From positions 1-11,978 of the forward strand of contig JAXDLK010000022.1 of NCBI GenBank assembly GCA_034666665.1: a stretch of DNA of 11,978 nucleotides. The letters run 5' to 3'. The DNA comes from JAXDLK01 sp034666665. GTDB taxonomy: Bacteria; Desulfobacterota; Binatia; JACPRU01. The notes beneath the pieces were generated by a model. That model was not told the DNA's origin. It made no database searches and saw only the letters and a program-made list of their open reading frames with translations. The translations under genes and the position numbers were made by a program. Below are positions 5,720 to 11,978 of the stretch, in pieces. Within the stretch, counting starts at the first letter, position 1, and each line of letters opens with the position of its first letter.

Positions 5720-6730
5720 GTGGATGACCTTGCGAACCTGATCGAGGCGTTGACGAGGCTGGTGCGCGCGAAGACCGGCGACGATGGCGCGAAGGTTACC
5801 GATCTCCGCGCCCTGCCCGGCCATGCCGGCTTCGGCTACAGCTTCCTCCTGGAACGGAGCCGCACCGGCGCGGAACCCGCGGGAAAGCTCGTCTTGCGCG
5901 TGGCTCCCCCGGCGGTGCGCATCGCCGGTCCGGCGGACATCGTACGTCAGGCGCGGATCATGGAGTCGCTCGCGAACACCGACGTGCCGGTGCCGCGTAT
6001 CCTCTGGTACGGCGACGAAGCCGAGTTCTTCGACCGGCCGTACTTCGTCGATGCCTGGGTCGACGGGTTCAAGCTGGTCGACCGATCCGACATTGCCGCC
6101 GACCACGCCCGCCGGCTGGCGCGAGATGGAGTGCGCGTGCTCGCCGCCCTGCATCGGGTGGACTGGCGAGAGCGGCGACTCGCCTGGGGCGAGCCACAGC
6201 CGCTCGAGGAAGAGATGAAGCGGCTCGATCATCTGCTCGATCGTCCGACCCTGGATCCGGCCGTGGTGGCGCGGGGTCCCGAGCTACGTGCGAAGCTTCG
6301 CGGGTCGATCCCCGGCGACGCGCCCGTCGGCTGCGTACACGGCGATTTTCACTGGGCGAACGTGATGTTCCGCGACGACGGAGTGGCGGCGCTGATCGAC
6401 TGGGAAATCGCGCTCTGCGGGCCGACGCTCCTGGACCTCGGCTGGGTCTGCTTCTTCTCCGACCCGTCGGCATGGGCGAACGGTCAGCTGATGTTCGACG
6501 CTCCGCTCGATCCTGACGAGATCCTCGACGCGTACGAGGAGGCGGCGGGCCAGCCGCTCGACCGCGCTCGAATGAGCTGGTTTCGCGCCTTCGCCGCGTA
6601 CCGGTTCGGCGTGATCACCTGCTTCAACATCATGCTTCACCGGCGCGGCAAGCGTCACGATCCCGCGTGGGAGACGACGGCTCGTTCGGCGCCACGGATG
6701 TTCGAGCGCGGGCTCGAGCTCCTCGGCTGA
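5720..6730 (+). CDS. APH-family phosphotransferase (ACAD10/11-like kinase domain), first copy
   Basis: A 336-residue protein-kinase-like enzyme of the aminoglycoside phosphotransferase/choline kinase fold (PF01636). The N-lobe shows LPGHAGFGYSFLLE (32-45), a glycine-containing nucleotide loop, and KLVLRVAP (56-63). VPVPRILWYG (89-98) is the usual hinge block. The catalytic loop is HGDFHWANVMF with D209 as base and N214 as metal ligand, and IDWEIALCGPTLLDLGW (226-242) supplies the metal-binding D227. Bacterial members of this type act on metabolites such as hydroxyacyl-CoAs far more often than on antibiotics, and nothing here suggests resistance. The GTG start at 5720 has no clear Shine-Dalgarno sequence; no better in-frame start is evident. 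It is first in a plus-strand run, 134 bases before the CrtC-like gene. Substrate unknown. Confidence 0.88.
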   Translation: MDDLANLIEALTRLVRAKTGDDGAKVTDLRALPGHAGFGYSFLLERSRTGAEPAGKLVLRVAPPAVRIAGPADIVRQARIMESLANTDVPVPRILWYGDEAEFFDRPYFVDAWVDGFKLVDRSDIAADHARRLARDGVRVLAALHRVDWRERRLAWGEPQPLEEEMKRLDHLLDRPTLDPAVVARGPELRAKLRGSIPGDAPVGCVHGDFHWANVMFRDDGVAALIDWEIALCGPTLLDLGWVCFFSDPSAWANGQLMFDAPLDPDEILDAYEEAAGQPLDRARMSWFRAFAAYRFGVITCFNIMLHRRGKRHDPAWETTARSAPRMFERGLELLG

Positions 6731-6864
6731 GCCCGACTCCGATTCCTGACGTTCCTCTCGGTTCCCACTCTCGTCGGCGGGCCCGAGCGAACCGGCGGGA
6801 CGTCATCGAAGCAGGGTCGCTCCCCACCTTGCATTTCGCTCGGCTTCTGCGACAGCATCCGCCG

Positions 6865-7890
6865 ATGCCGAACGCTCGGGACGATCTCTTCGCGCACGCT
6901 CCACTCGCCGATCAGCCCGACTGGTTCGATCGCTTCTACATGAACGTGCACTCGTCCGGCGGCGGACCGACGCTGTCGCTCGGCATGGGCACCTATGCGC
7001 AGCCCGGCGTCGTCGACGGATTCTCCGTGCTCGTCGACGGGACGACGCAGCGGAACTTCCGTGTGTCGCGCGAGGGCGGATGGAGCGAGAGCCGGCTCGA
7101 GGCCGGTCCGCTGTCGGCGGAGGTCGCCGAGCCGCTTCGCCGCTGGCGCGCGCGGCTCGGCGAGAACGCGTCCGGATTCTCGTACGACATCGAGTTCGAC
7201 GGCGACCTCGCGCCGATCGACCCCGGCCGGATGCACCGCGTGTCGCGGCGGACGGGCGCGGTGCTCGACATGACGCACCTGGTGCAGGTCGGGCGGGTGT
7301 CGGGTCGGATCGTCGTCGACGGTGTCGCGCGGGAGCTTTCACCCGATGCCTGGTTCGGTATCCGCGACCGCTCCTGGGGCCTTCGCCCCGGAGCGGGCAA
7401 CGAGCCGCCGAAGGAGCCGCCTCACCCGACGCTCGGCTGGCACGACTGGGTGCTCGGCCGCATCGGCGACCACGCCGTCTTCTACATGCTCGCCGGCGGG
7501 GGTAGCCGTGGGCCGCATCTCCTCGGCGCGGGCCTCGCCACGCGTACCGGCGAGGAGAAGGTCGTATCGGTGGAACGCCGGCTCGAGTGGGACGATCGCG
7601 ACCGCTTTCGCGGGGTGGTCGCGAAGCTCGCGACCGAGGACGGCCAGAGCGTCGAGCTCCGCGCGAGCGTGCCTTCGGCGACCATCTATCTTCGCGGCGG
7701 CGGGTACGGCGGATGGAAGGGGTTCGCGCACGGGAAGCCGCGCGGCGGCCTGGTCACCGAGTCCGATCGGTGGCAGACGACCGAGCCGGCGCTGGTGGCG
7801 GAGGTCGCCGGGCTGAACGACCACCTCGTGCGGTTCGACTCCGACCTCGGCAGCGGCTTCGGCATCTACGAGGTCGCCTCCGGCATCTGA
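6865..7890 (+). CDS. CrtC/AttH-like beta-rich protein (DUF7064/DUF7065 type)
   Basis: A 341-residue protein with a strand-rich, Gly/Trp-rich sequence and no signal peptide or membrane helix. The block WFGIRDRSWGLRPG (163-176) and later GWHDWVLGRIGDHAVFYMLAGG (191-212) are typical of the hydroxyneurosporene-dehydratase/AttH lipocalin-like superfamily, whose domains are now split as DUF7064 and DUF7065. CrtC relatives hydrate isoprenoid double bonds, so a role in binding or hydrating a hydrophobic lipid is plausible, but it is an inference. The frame is open from 6667 inside the preceding gene. The ATG at 6865 is chosen because the conserved sequence (DDLFAHAPLADQPDWFDRFY) begins there; its ribosome site is weak. 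It is enclosed by two APH-type kinases, an arrangement that suggests a shared substrate. The next gene starts 16 bases after the stop. Confidence 0.72.
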   Translation: MPNARDDLFAHAPLADQPDWFDRFYMNVHSSGGGPTLSLGMGTYAQPGVVDGFSVLVDGTTQRNFRVSREGGWSESRLEAGPLSAEVAEPLRRWRARLGENASGFSYDIEFDGDLAPIDPGRMHRVSRRTGAVLDMTHLVQVGRVSGRIVVDGVARELSPDAWFGIRDRSWGLRPGAGNEPPKEPPHPTLGWHDWVLGRIGDHAVFYMLAGGGSRGPHLLGAGLATRTGEEKVVSVERRLEWDDRDRFRGVVAKLATEDGQSVELRASVPSATIYLRGGGYGGWKGFAHGKPRGGLVTESDRWQTTEPALVAEVAGLNDHLVRFDSDLGSGFGIYEVASGI

Positions 7891-7906
7891 GCGGGCCGAG
7901 CGAGCA

Positions 7907-8947
7907 GTGGGAACGACCGTCGAGCTCGACGAGCGAACGGTAGAACCGAAGCTCGTCGCGTATCTCTCGCGCACTCTCGGGACGGACGTCGAGATCGCGG
8001 GGCTCGAGAGATACACGGTCGGCTTCTCGTGGGTGACGTACGGCTTCGAGGCGAGCTGGACGGACGCTCGGCGCGCGAGGACCGAGCCGCTGATCCTGCG
8101 GATCGGCCCGCCGACCGGTCTCTTCGCTCCCTACGACCCGTTTCCCCAGTTCGCCGCCTTCGAGGTCTTGCACGGCTCCGGTGTGCCGGTGCCTCGCCCG
8201 TTCTGGTGGAGCGACGACCCGGAGCCGTTCGGCGCGCCGTTCCTCATCTGCGAGAAGGTCGCCGGGGAGGCGCCGCTCCCGTGGGTCGCGGAAGGCCGCG
8301 AGGCATTTCCGCCGGCGGCTCGCGAGGCCCTGGCCGAGCAGTTCGTCGCCGCGCTCGCCGCGCTTCATCGCTTCGAGTGGCGGGGCACGCCGCTCGAACG
8401 GCTCGGCGCCGTCACCGAGGAGTCGGCGGCGCGCGTGGCGATCGAGTTCTGGGAAGAGCAGCTCGCGCGCTGGGCGTTTCGCGCGCACCCGATGCTCGAT
8501 TGGGGGCTCGCCTGGCTCCGCGATCACTGCGCGCCGGCTCCGCGCGTGAGCGTCGTCCACGGCGATTATCGCACCGGGAATTTCCTCGAGGAGAACGCGC
8601 GCCTGACGGCGATCCTCGACTGGGAGCTCGTCCACCTCGGCGACCCGCTGGAGGACCTCGGCTGGATCTGCCTCCGAAGCTTCCGCGGCCGCTCGCCTTA
8701 CATGTGCCATCTGATCGAGCGCGAGCGCCTGTACGCGCGCTACGAGGAGCTCGCCGGGATTCCCGTGCCGCCGGAGCGCGTGCGGTTCTGGGAAGCGTTC
8801 GGCACGATGAAGCTCGCGGTGATCCACATCGGCGCCGCCCGCTGCTTCGAGGACGGACGCTACGACGACCTTCGTCTCGGCGTCATGGGCGTTCACGTGC
8901 CGCGGCTCTGCCTTCAGCTCGAGTCGGTGATCGGAGCGGCAACGTGA
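7907..8947 (+). CDS. APH-family phosphotransferase, second copy, LvaA-like
   Basis: A 346-residue kinase of the same fold as the gene at 5720 but clearly divergent. VGFSWVTYGFEA (38-49) is the nucleotide loop and PLILRIGP (61-68) the N-lobe strand. GVPVPRPFWW (92-101) is the hinge. HGDYRTGNFLEE has D220 as catalytic base and N225 as metal ligand, and ILDWELVHLGDPLEDLGWICLR (236-257) carries D238. The string HGDYRxGN...DWELxHxGDPxxDLGW is the common form in ACAD10/11-like and levulinate-pathway (LvaA) kinases, which phosphorylate 4-hydroxyacyl-CoAs. The GTG at 7907 is the chosen start, with weak GAGCGAG upstream. Its stop overlaps the start of the next gene by 4 bases (GTGA), so the two proteins are probably translated together and may form a complex, as LvaA does with LvaB. 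Confidence 0.9.
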   Translation: MGTTVELDERTVEPKLVAYLSRTLGTDVEIAGLERYTVGFSWVTYGFEASWTDARRARTEPLILRIGPPTGLFAPYDPFPQFAAFEVLHGSGVPVPRPFWWSDDPEPFGAPFLICEKVAGEAPLPWVAEGREAFPPAAREALAEQFVAALAALHRFEWRGTPLERLGAVTEESAARVAIEFWEEQLARWAFRAHPMLDWGLAWLRDHCAPAPRVSVVHGDYRTGNFLEENARLTAILDWELVHLGDPLEDLGWICLRSFRGRSPYMCHLIERERLYARYEELAGIPVPPERVRFWEAFGTMKLAVIHIGAARCFEDGRYDDLRLGVMGVHVPRLCLQLESVIGAAT

Positions 8948-9426
8948 CGAACTCGCTCGAGCGGATCTTCGACTCGGTGCTGAAGGCGCTCGAGGCCGAA
9001 GTCCTGCCGCGACTCGATGACGAGTTCGCGCGCGGTCAGCTGCACGGCGCGATCGAGTTGCTCGGGAACCTGAAGACACGCGTCGAATGGAGCACGGCGC
9101 GCCTTCACGCCGAGGCCGCCGCCCGCCTCGAGCTCGCGTCGGAGGTCGAGCGCCTTCTCGGCGACGCCCGAAGCCTCGCTCCCGCGAGACCGGAGGCGGC
9201 GCTCGACCAGCCGCGCGTGTCGAGCGCGGAGCTCGAAGCCATCCGCGAGCGCCTCGACCACTGGCTCGGCGAGGTCCTGCGCTTCGTCGCTGCTCACCGC
9301 GGCGACCTCGGAGGGCGAGCGGCCGAGGTCGAGGCCGCGATCGTGGCGATCCTCCGCGCCGAGCTCAAGGCCGAGGTCAAGCTCACGCCGCCGCCGCGGT
9401 TCGGGGAGATCTCGCGAGGGAAATGA
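8944..9426 (+). CDS. 160-residue all-helical protein coupled to the APH kinase (possible LvaB/DUF6285-like partner)
   Basis: The GTG at 8944-8946 overlaps the kinase TGA at 8945-8947, the textbook arrangement for translational coupling. The product is Ala/Glu/Leu/Arg-rich and predicted helical throughout. An N-terminal block, SVLKALEAEVLPRLDDEFARG, runs on into a long amphipathic helix. A Pro-containing linker around 80-92 separates a second helical pair (SSAELEAIRERLDHWLGEVL and AAEVEAAIVAILRAEL), and the last 15 residues are basic and Pro-containing. There are no cysteines, membrane spans or catalytic motifs, which points to a structural or accessory subunit. The pattern EVLPxLxxxxxxxxLxxxxxxL near the N-terminus recalls the small DUF6285 proteins found next to APH kinases. 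I cannot confirm homology, so the function is by context only. The same frame is open upstream from 8029, but that part overlaps the kinase and is Arg-rich shadow. Confidence 0.78.
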   Translation: MTNSLERIFDSVLKALEAEVLPRLDDEFARGQLHGAIELLGNLKTRVEWSTARLHAEAAARLELASEVERLLGDARSLAPARPEAALDQPRVSSAELEAIRERLDHWLGEVLRFVAAHRGDLGGRAAEVEAAIVAILRAELKAEVKLTPPPRFGEISRGK

Positions 9427-9514
9427 GCGAGCTCGCATCGACGCGGATTCTGTACATCCCGCGCCGATTCGCGCGATACGTCGGGAGTACAACGATCGGG
9501 AAAGGAGCACGATG

Positions 9515-10348
9515 ATGAACGCGTCGAAACGCGGTGCCGAAGCCCCCAGGCTGAACGAGGTCTTCGATCGACTGATGGACACGCTTCGGAGCTTCATTCG
9601 GGAGAACCGGATCACGCACGAGGAGTATCGGCGCGCGGTCGCGTTCCTGAGCGAGCTGGGAACGGCAGGCGAGATGCCGCTCTTCTGCGACGTATTCCTC
9701 GAGGTCACCGTCGACGAGGTCGACAACCGAGGACGCCCCGGCACGGTGACCACGATCGAGGGACCGTACTACGTGCCGGACGCCCCCGAGCTCGACTCGC
9801 CTTGCGTGCTGCCCCACCGTGCGGATGAACCGGGGCCGATTCTCGTGCTTTCGGGCACGGTCCGCTCGACGGAAGGCAACGCGCTTCCGCGGACGATCCT
9901 CGATCTCTGGCAGCCGGACAGCCACGGGCGCTACTCGCACGCGAACATCCCGGAGAAGGAGGCGCCCTACAACCTCCGCGGGCGGGTCGCCGTCGGCGAT
10001 GACGGAAGATTCGAGGTCGAGACTCGACTGCCGGGATCCTACGAGATCCCGAAGGCCGGGCCCACCGGAGTTCTCCTGGCGGCGCTCGACCGCCACGCCT
10101 GGCGGCCGGCGCACCTTCACATGAAGGTGGAGTCTCCCGGACATCGACCACTGACCACGCAGCTCTTCCTGAAGAGCGATCCGCGGATCGATTCCGACGT
10201 CGTCGAGGGGGCGGTCAAGCCGTCGCTGATCGTCGAGCCGGTGCTCCACGACGATCCCGCCGAAATTCGCCGGAAGGGCGCGTCCGGCCCGTACTACACA
10301 CTGTCTTACGATTTCGTCCTCGAACCCGCTCGCGCACGCGCCGCCTGA
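9515..10348 (+). CDS. Intradiol ring-cleavage dioxygenase (catechol/hydroxyquinol 1,2-dioxygenase-like)
   Basis: A non-haem Fe(III) enzyme of about 277 residues that would open a catechol or hydroxyquinol ring between the two hydroxyls to give a muconate-type diacid. The N-terminal helical domain (residues 10-70) is the PF04444-type dimer/linker domain. The PF00775 beta domain follows, with all four iron ligands (numbered from the ATG at 9512): the second Tyr of EGPYYV (Y87), Tyr of GRYSH (Y141), and both His of RPAHLHMKV (H201, H203), with the conserved Arg before PAH. DLWQPDSHGRYSH and SGTVRSTEGNALPRTILDLWQ are typical core strands. AAGGAG (9502-9507) lies 7 bases from the ATG at 9515 and 4 from that at 9512; I prefer 9515. 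The gene starts 88 bases after the helical protein. A lone aromatic-ring enzyme among lipid-type genes is odd, so the substrate may be a ring-containing terpenoid or steroid fragment; that is a guess. Confidence 0.92.
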   Translation: MNASKRGAEAPRLNEVFDRLMDTLRSFIRENRITHEEYRRAVAFLSELGTAGEMPLFCDVFLEVTVDEVDNRGRPGTVTTIEGPYYVPDAPELDSPCVLPHRADEPGPILVLSGTVRSTEGNALPRTILDLWQPDSHGRYSHANIPEKEAPYNLRGRVAVGDDGRFEVETRLPGSYEIPKAGPTGVLLAALDRHAWRPAHLHMKVESPGHRPLTTQLFLKSDPRIDSDVVEGAVKPSLIVEPVLHDDPAEIRRKGASGPYYTLSYDFVLEPARARAA

Positions 10349-10364
10349 CGCCGCCTCGCGACTC

Positions 10365-10401
10365 GACTCATGCGACAGCCGCTCCACCCTGTGCGTGAGT
10401 C
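10365..10401 (+). terminator. Hairpin after the dioxygenase gene
   Basis: GACTCATGC (10365-10373) pairs with GCGTGAGTC (10393-10401) with one G-U pair. After a bulged G, ACAG (10375-10378) pairs with CTGT (10389-10392) over a 10-base loop. This gives a stem of 13 pairs starting 17 bases after the dioxygenase stop. No T-run follows, so it may attenuate or stabilise rather than fully terminate, and read-through to the CoA-transferase is possible. Confidence 0.4.
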
Positions 10402-10433
10402 ACGGCGCGCCCTCGCCATGAGGACCTACGCGG

Positions 10434-10449
10434 CCGGCGCGCCGGAGGA
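10434..10449 (+). promoter_or_regulatory. Palindrome overlapping the ribosome site of the CoA-transferase
   Basis: CCGGCGCGCCGG (10434-10445) is a perfect 12-base palindrome whose last bases form the beginning of GGAGGAT (10444-10450), the only Shine-Dalgarno-like run before the ATG at 10462. The spacer to the ATG is about 12 bases, longer than usual. In mRNA the palindrome could partly hide the site. GC-only palindromes are common at this base composition, so functional meaning is uncertain. Confidence 0.25.
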
Positions 10450-10461
10450 TCTGCCGCCCCC

Positions 10462-11646
10462 ATGAACGGTCCCTTTCCTCTCGAAGGCATTCGCGTCGTC
10501 GATCTCGGGCAGGTCTATGCCGGGCCGTACTGCACGTCGCAGCTCGCCTTCCTCGGCGCGGACGTGATCAAGGTGGAGCCGCCGGGTCGCGGCGAGTATC
10601 TTCGCACGCCGGGCGGTGGCGGCGTGAGCTACGCCTTCCTGATGCTGAACGCGAACAAGCGCTCGGTCACCCTCGACCTGAAGCATCCGGCGGCGCGTGA
10701 CATCCTGATCCGCCTCCTCGAGACGAGCGACGTCCTCGTCGAGAACTACCTCGAAGGCGTGATGGAGGATCTGGGATTCGGCTACGCGCAGCTCGTCGAT
10801 CGTTGCCCGCGACTCGTCTACGCCGCGGGGAGAGGCTACGGTTCCGACTCCCGCTGGTCGAAGCTCGGCGCCACCGATTACACGGTACAGGCCGCATGCG
10901 GCATGGTCAGCGCGACCGGCTATCCGGATCGACCGGGGGTCCGCACGCCGGCGACGTTCGTGGACATGGGAATGGGAATCCACCTCGTCGCCGGAATCCT
11001 CGCCGCCCTTCGCGTTCGAGACCGCACCGGGCGGGGGCAGAAGGTGGAAGTGGCGATGCACGACGTCTGCGTCCCGGCGATGACGCGGAATCTCGCTCTC
11101 GCGTTCGAGGGATCATCGCCGGAGCGGATCGCGAATCGACATCCCGGCATCGCCCCGTCCAACCACTATCCGACGGAGGACGGGGAGATCTCGATCTTCT
11201 GCCTCACCGATTCGCACTGGCGGGCGCTGGTGGAGCTCATGCACCGCCCGGACCTCGAAGCGGATCCACGTTTCGACTCGCCATCGCGGCGATCGCTCGC
11301 CGTCGACGAGATCGACGGCATCGTGGCTTCATGGTCCGTGCACCACGAGCGCGACGAGCTGGTCGAGCTCTTGGCGAGCCGCGGGATTCCGTGCGCGCCC
11401 GTCCGATCCGTCGACGAGGTCGCCTTCGATCCGGAGCTCGCCGAGCGAAACATGCTGAACGACAGCGACTACCCGGAGCGCGGACCGATCAAGGTGCTCG
11501 GTACGCCGCTCCGGTTCTCCGAGCTCGAACCGGAGCTTCCCGTGCGACGACCCCCGACGCTCGGTGAGCATACCGACGAAGTTCTGGCCGCGATCGGGAT
11601 CTCGCCTTCCGAGCTCCCGGGCCTCCGCGAGCGAGGGGTGATCTAG
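10462..11646 (+). CDS. Class III CoA-transferase (CaiB/BaiF/Frc family)
   Basis: A 394-residue enzyme that moves CoA from an acyl-CoA donor to a carboxylic acid, forming the acyl-CoA needed for beta-oxidation-like steps. The N-terminus LEGIRVVDLGQVYAGPYC (7-24) and LGADVIKVEPPGRGEY (31-46) are the family Rossmann start. NANKRSVTLDLKHP (63-76) and VLVENYLEGVMEDLGF (91-106) follow. FVDMGMGIHLVAGILAAL (166-183) contains the catalytic aspartate, D168, aligning with D169 of formyl-CoA transferase. TGRGQKVEVAMHD and the C-terminal LASRGIPCAPVRSVDEV are also typical. Length matches the family (about 390-430). The ATG at 10462 is the chosen start. It is the last gene of the plus-strand run, 113 bases after the dioxygenase with a hairpin between, so it may have its own promoter. 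The substrate cannot be told from sequence. Confidence 0.94.
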   Translation: MNGPFPLEGIRVVDLGQVYAGPYCTSQLAFLGADVIKVEPPGRGEYLRTPGGGGVSYAFLMLNANKRSVTLDLKHPAARDILIRLLETSDVLVENYLEGVMEDLGFGYAQLVDRCPRLVYAAGRGYGSDSRWSKLGATDYTVQAACGMVSATGYPDRPGVRTPATFVDMGMGIHLVAGILAALRVRDRTGRGQKVEVAMHDVCVPAMTRNLALAFEGSSPERIANRHPGIAPSNHYPTEDGEISIFCLTDSHWRALVELMHRPDLEADPRFDSPSRRSLAVDEIDGIVASWSVHHERDELVELLASRGIPCAPVRSVDEVAFDPELAERNMLNDSDYPERGPIKVLGTPLRFSELEPELPVRRPPTLGEHTDEVLAAIGISPSELPGLRERGVI

Positions 11647-11935
11647 CGAATCGAACGCGAGCGCGGCGTCTGACGAGCACCATTCGATGCCGTCCGGAGA
11701 CACCGACGCTCTGGAACGGGCCGCGAAGCGAACGAGAGGCCGAGGCGTCCACGGGTAGGCGGATCCGCTCACGTGGCTTCCCATCCTCGTCGCATTTACA
11801 GGTCGCGAACGACTGCGAGGCTCGACGCCGGGCTTCCGCCGTCAGCGGCTACAGCCGGCGGCGCAGCGCGCGTCGAAGGCGAGGGCCACCTCCGATCGAT
11901 GTGCGGGTGAGATGCTCGGTGGTAGGCTTTGACTC
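11647..11935. other. Non-coding region after the CoA-transferase
   Basis: 289 bases with no convincing gene on either strand. A short GC hairpin can form where CCGCCG (about 11847-11852) pairs with CGGCGG (about 11867-11872), perhaps the end of the operon transcript, but it has no T-run. TAGGCT at 11923-11928 lies 7 bases before an ATG at 11936 and could be the -10 box of a leaderless transcript for the next gene. Confidence 0.45.
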
Positions 11936-11978
11936 ATGCCCCGCGAAGCCACCCCCCCGAGTCCAGAACGCCAACAGA
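11936..11978 (+). CDS. Possible 5' end of a further gene, cut by the window edge
   Basis: ATG at 11936 opens a frame reading MPREATPPSPERQQ to the edge. A short polar leader ending in Glu-Arg-Gln-Gln resembles the tail that precedes the DNA-binding domain of many TetR-family regulators, and a catabolic cluster would suit one. Fourteen codons are too few for a real assignment. The candidate -10 TAGGCT seven bases upstream fits a leaderless start. It could equally be non-coding. Confidence 0.3.
   Translation, partial: MPREATPPSPERQQ

Noticed and set aside
5720..8947. Aminoglycoside resistance reading of the two APH-fold genes.
   Set aside because: The motif forms and the catabolic neighbours match metabolite kinases of the ACAD10/11 and LvaA type; nothing supports antibiotic modification.
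7754..9079. Long minus-strand open frame (441 codons) opposite the second kinase and its neighbours.
   Set aside because: Arg/Ala/Glu-rich shadow of high-GC codon usage; the plus strand carries the clear kinase motifs and overlapping-gene arrangement.
9383..10387. Minus-strand open frame of 334 codons opposite the dioxygenase.
   Set aside because: No family motif, while the opposite strand has all four iron ligands in order.
1..11978. CRISPR arrays, tRNA or rRNA genes, insertion sequences and phage genes.
   Set aside because: I saw no regularly spaced repeats, no tRNA-like cloverleaf, no transposase or integrase motifs and no phage structural genes.

Overview
The window is high-GC bacterial DNA with dense genes and strong G/C preference at third codon positions. 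A Wzz-type chain-length/export protein and a GT4 glycosyltransferase point to a Gram-negative-type envelope. The F420-type luciferase-like oxidoreductase, the aminoglycoside-phosphotransferase (APH) fold kinases, the CrtC-like DUF7064/7065-type protein and the CoA-transferase are a set often met in soil lipid/steroid degraders (Myxococcota, Binatota, Actinomycetota and similar). There is no rRNA or other marker, so the lineage stays open; an uncultured myxobacterial- or Binatota-like organism is my guess.

Left part (1-4231), an exopolysaccharide edge with insertions. A Wzz-domain gene runs off the left end on the minus strand. Behind it is a 523-base non-coding region with two sigma-54-like -24/-12 elements and, about 140 bases further upstream, a 16-base perfect palindrome that could be an enhancer site. 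Next come a minus-strand cytochrome P450 with a complete motif set, a plus-strand GT4 glycosyltransferase, and, stop-to-stop with the glycosyltransferase, a 39-codon minus-strand gene for a very basic peptide with a DLKPRKDPKGG motif.

Right part (4486-11646), seven plus-strand genes that read as a catabolic module: an F420-dependent luciferase-like oxidoreductase, a REP-like palindrome/terminator, an APH-family kinase, a CrtC/AttH-like beta-barrel protein, a second APH-family kinase, a 160-residue helical protein whose start overlaps the kinase stop by 4 bases, an intradiol ring-cleavage dioxygenase, and a class III CoA-transferase. A possible start of another gene lies at the right edge.

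Inferred logic: the CoA-transferase would activate an acid; the P450 and the luciferase-like enzyme would do redox steps; and the APH kinases, one with a small partner as in the LvaA/LvaB levulinate kinase, would phosphorylate a hydroxyacyl-CoA. No acyl-CoA dehydrogenase is in the window, so the pathway is incomplete here and the substrate is unknown.

The items I find most worth a second look are the KGG micro-gene, the LvaAB-like gene pair, and the sigma-54 control region of the Wzz gene.
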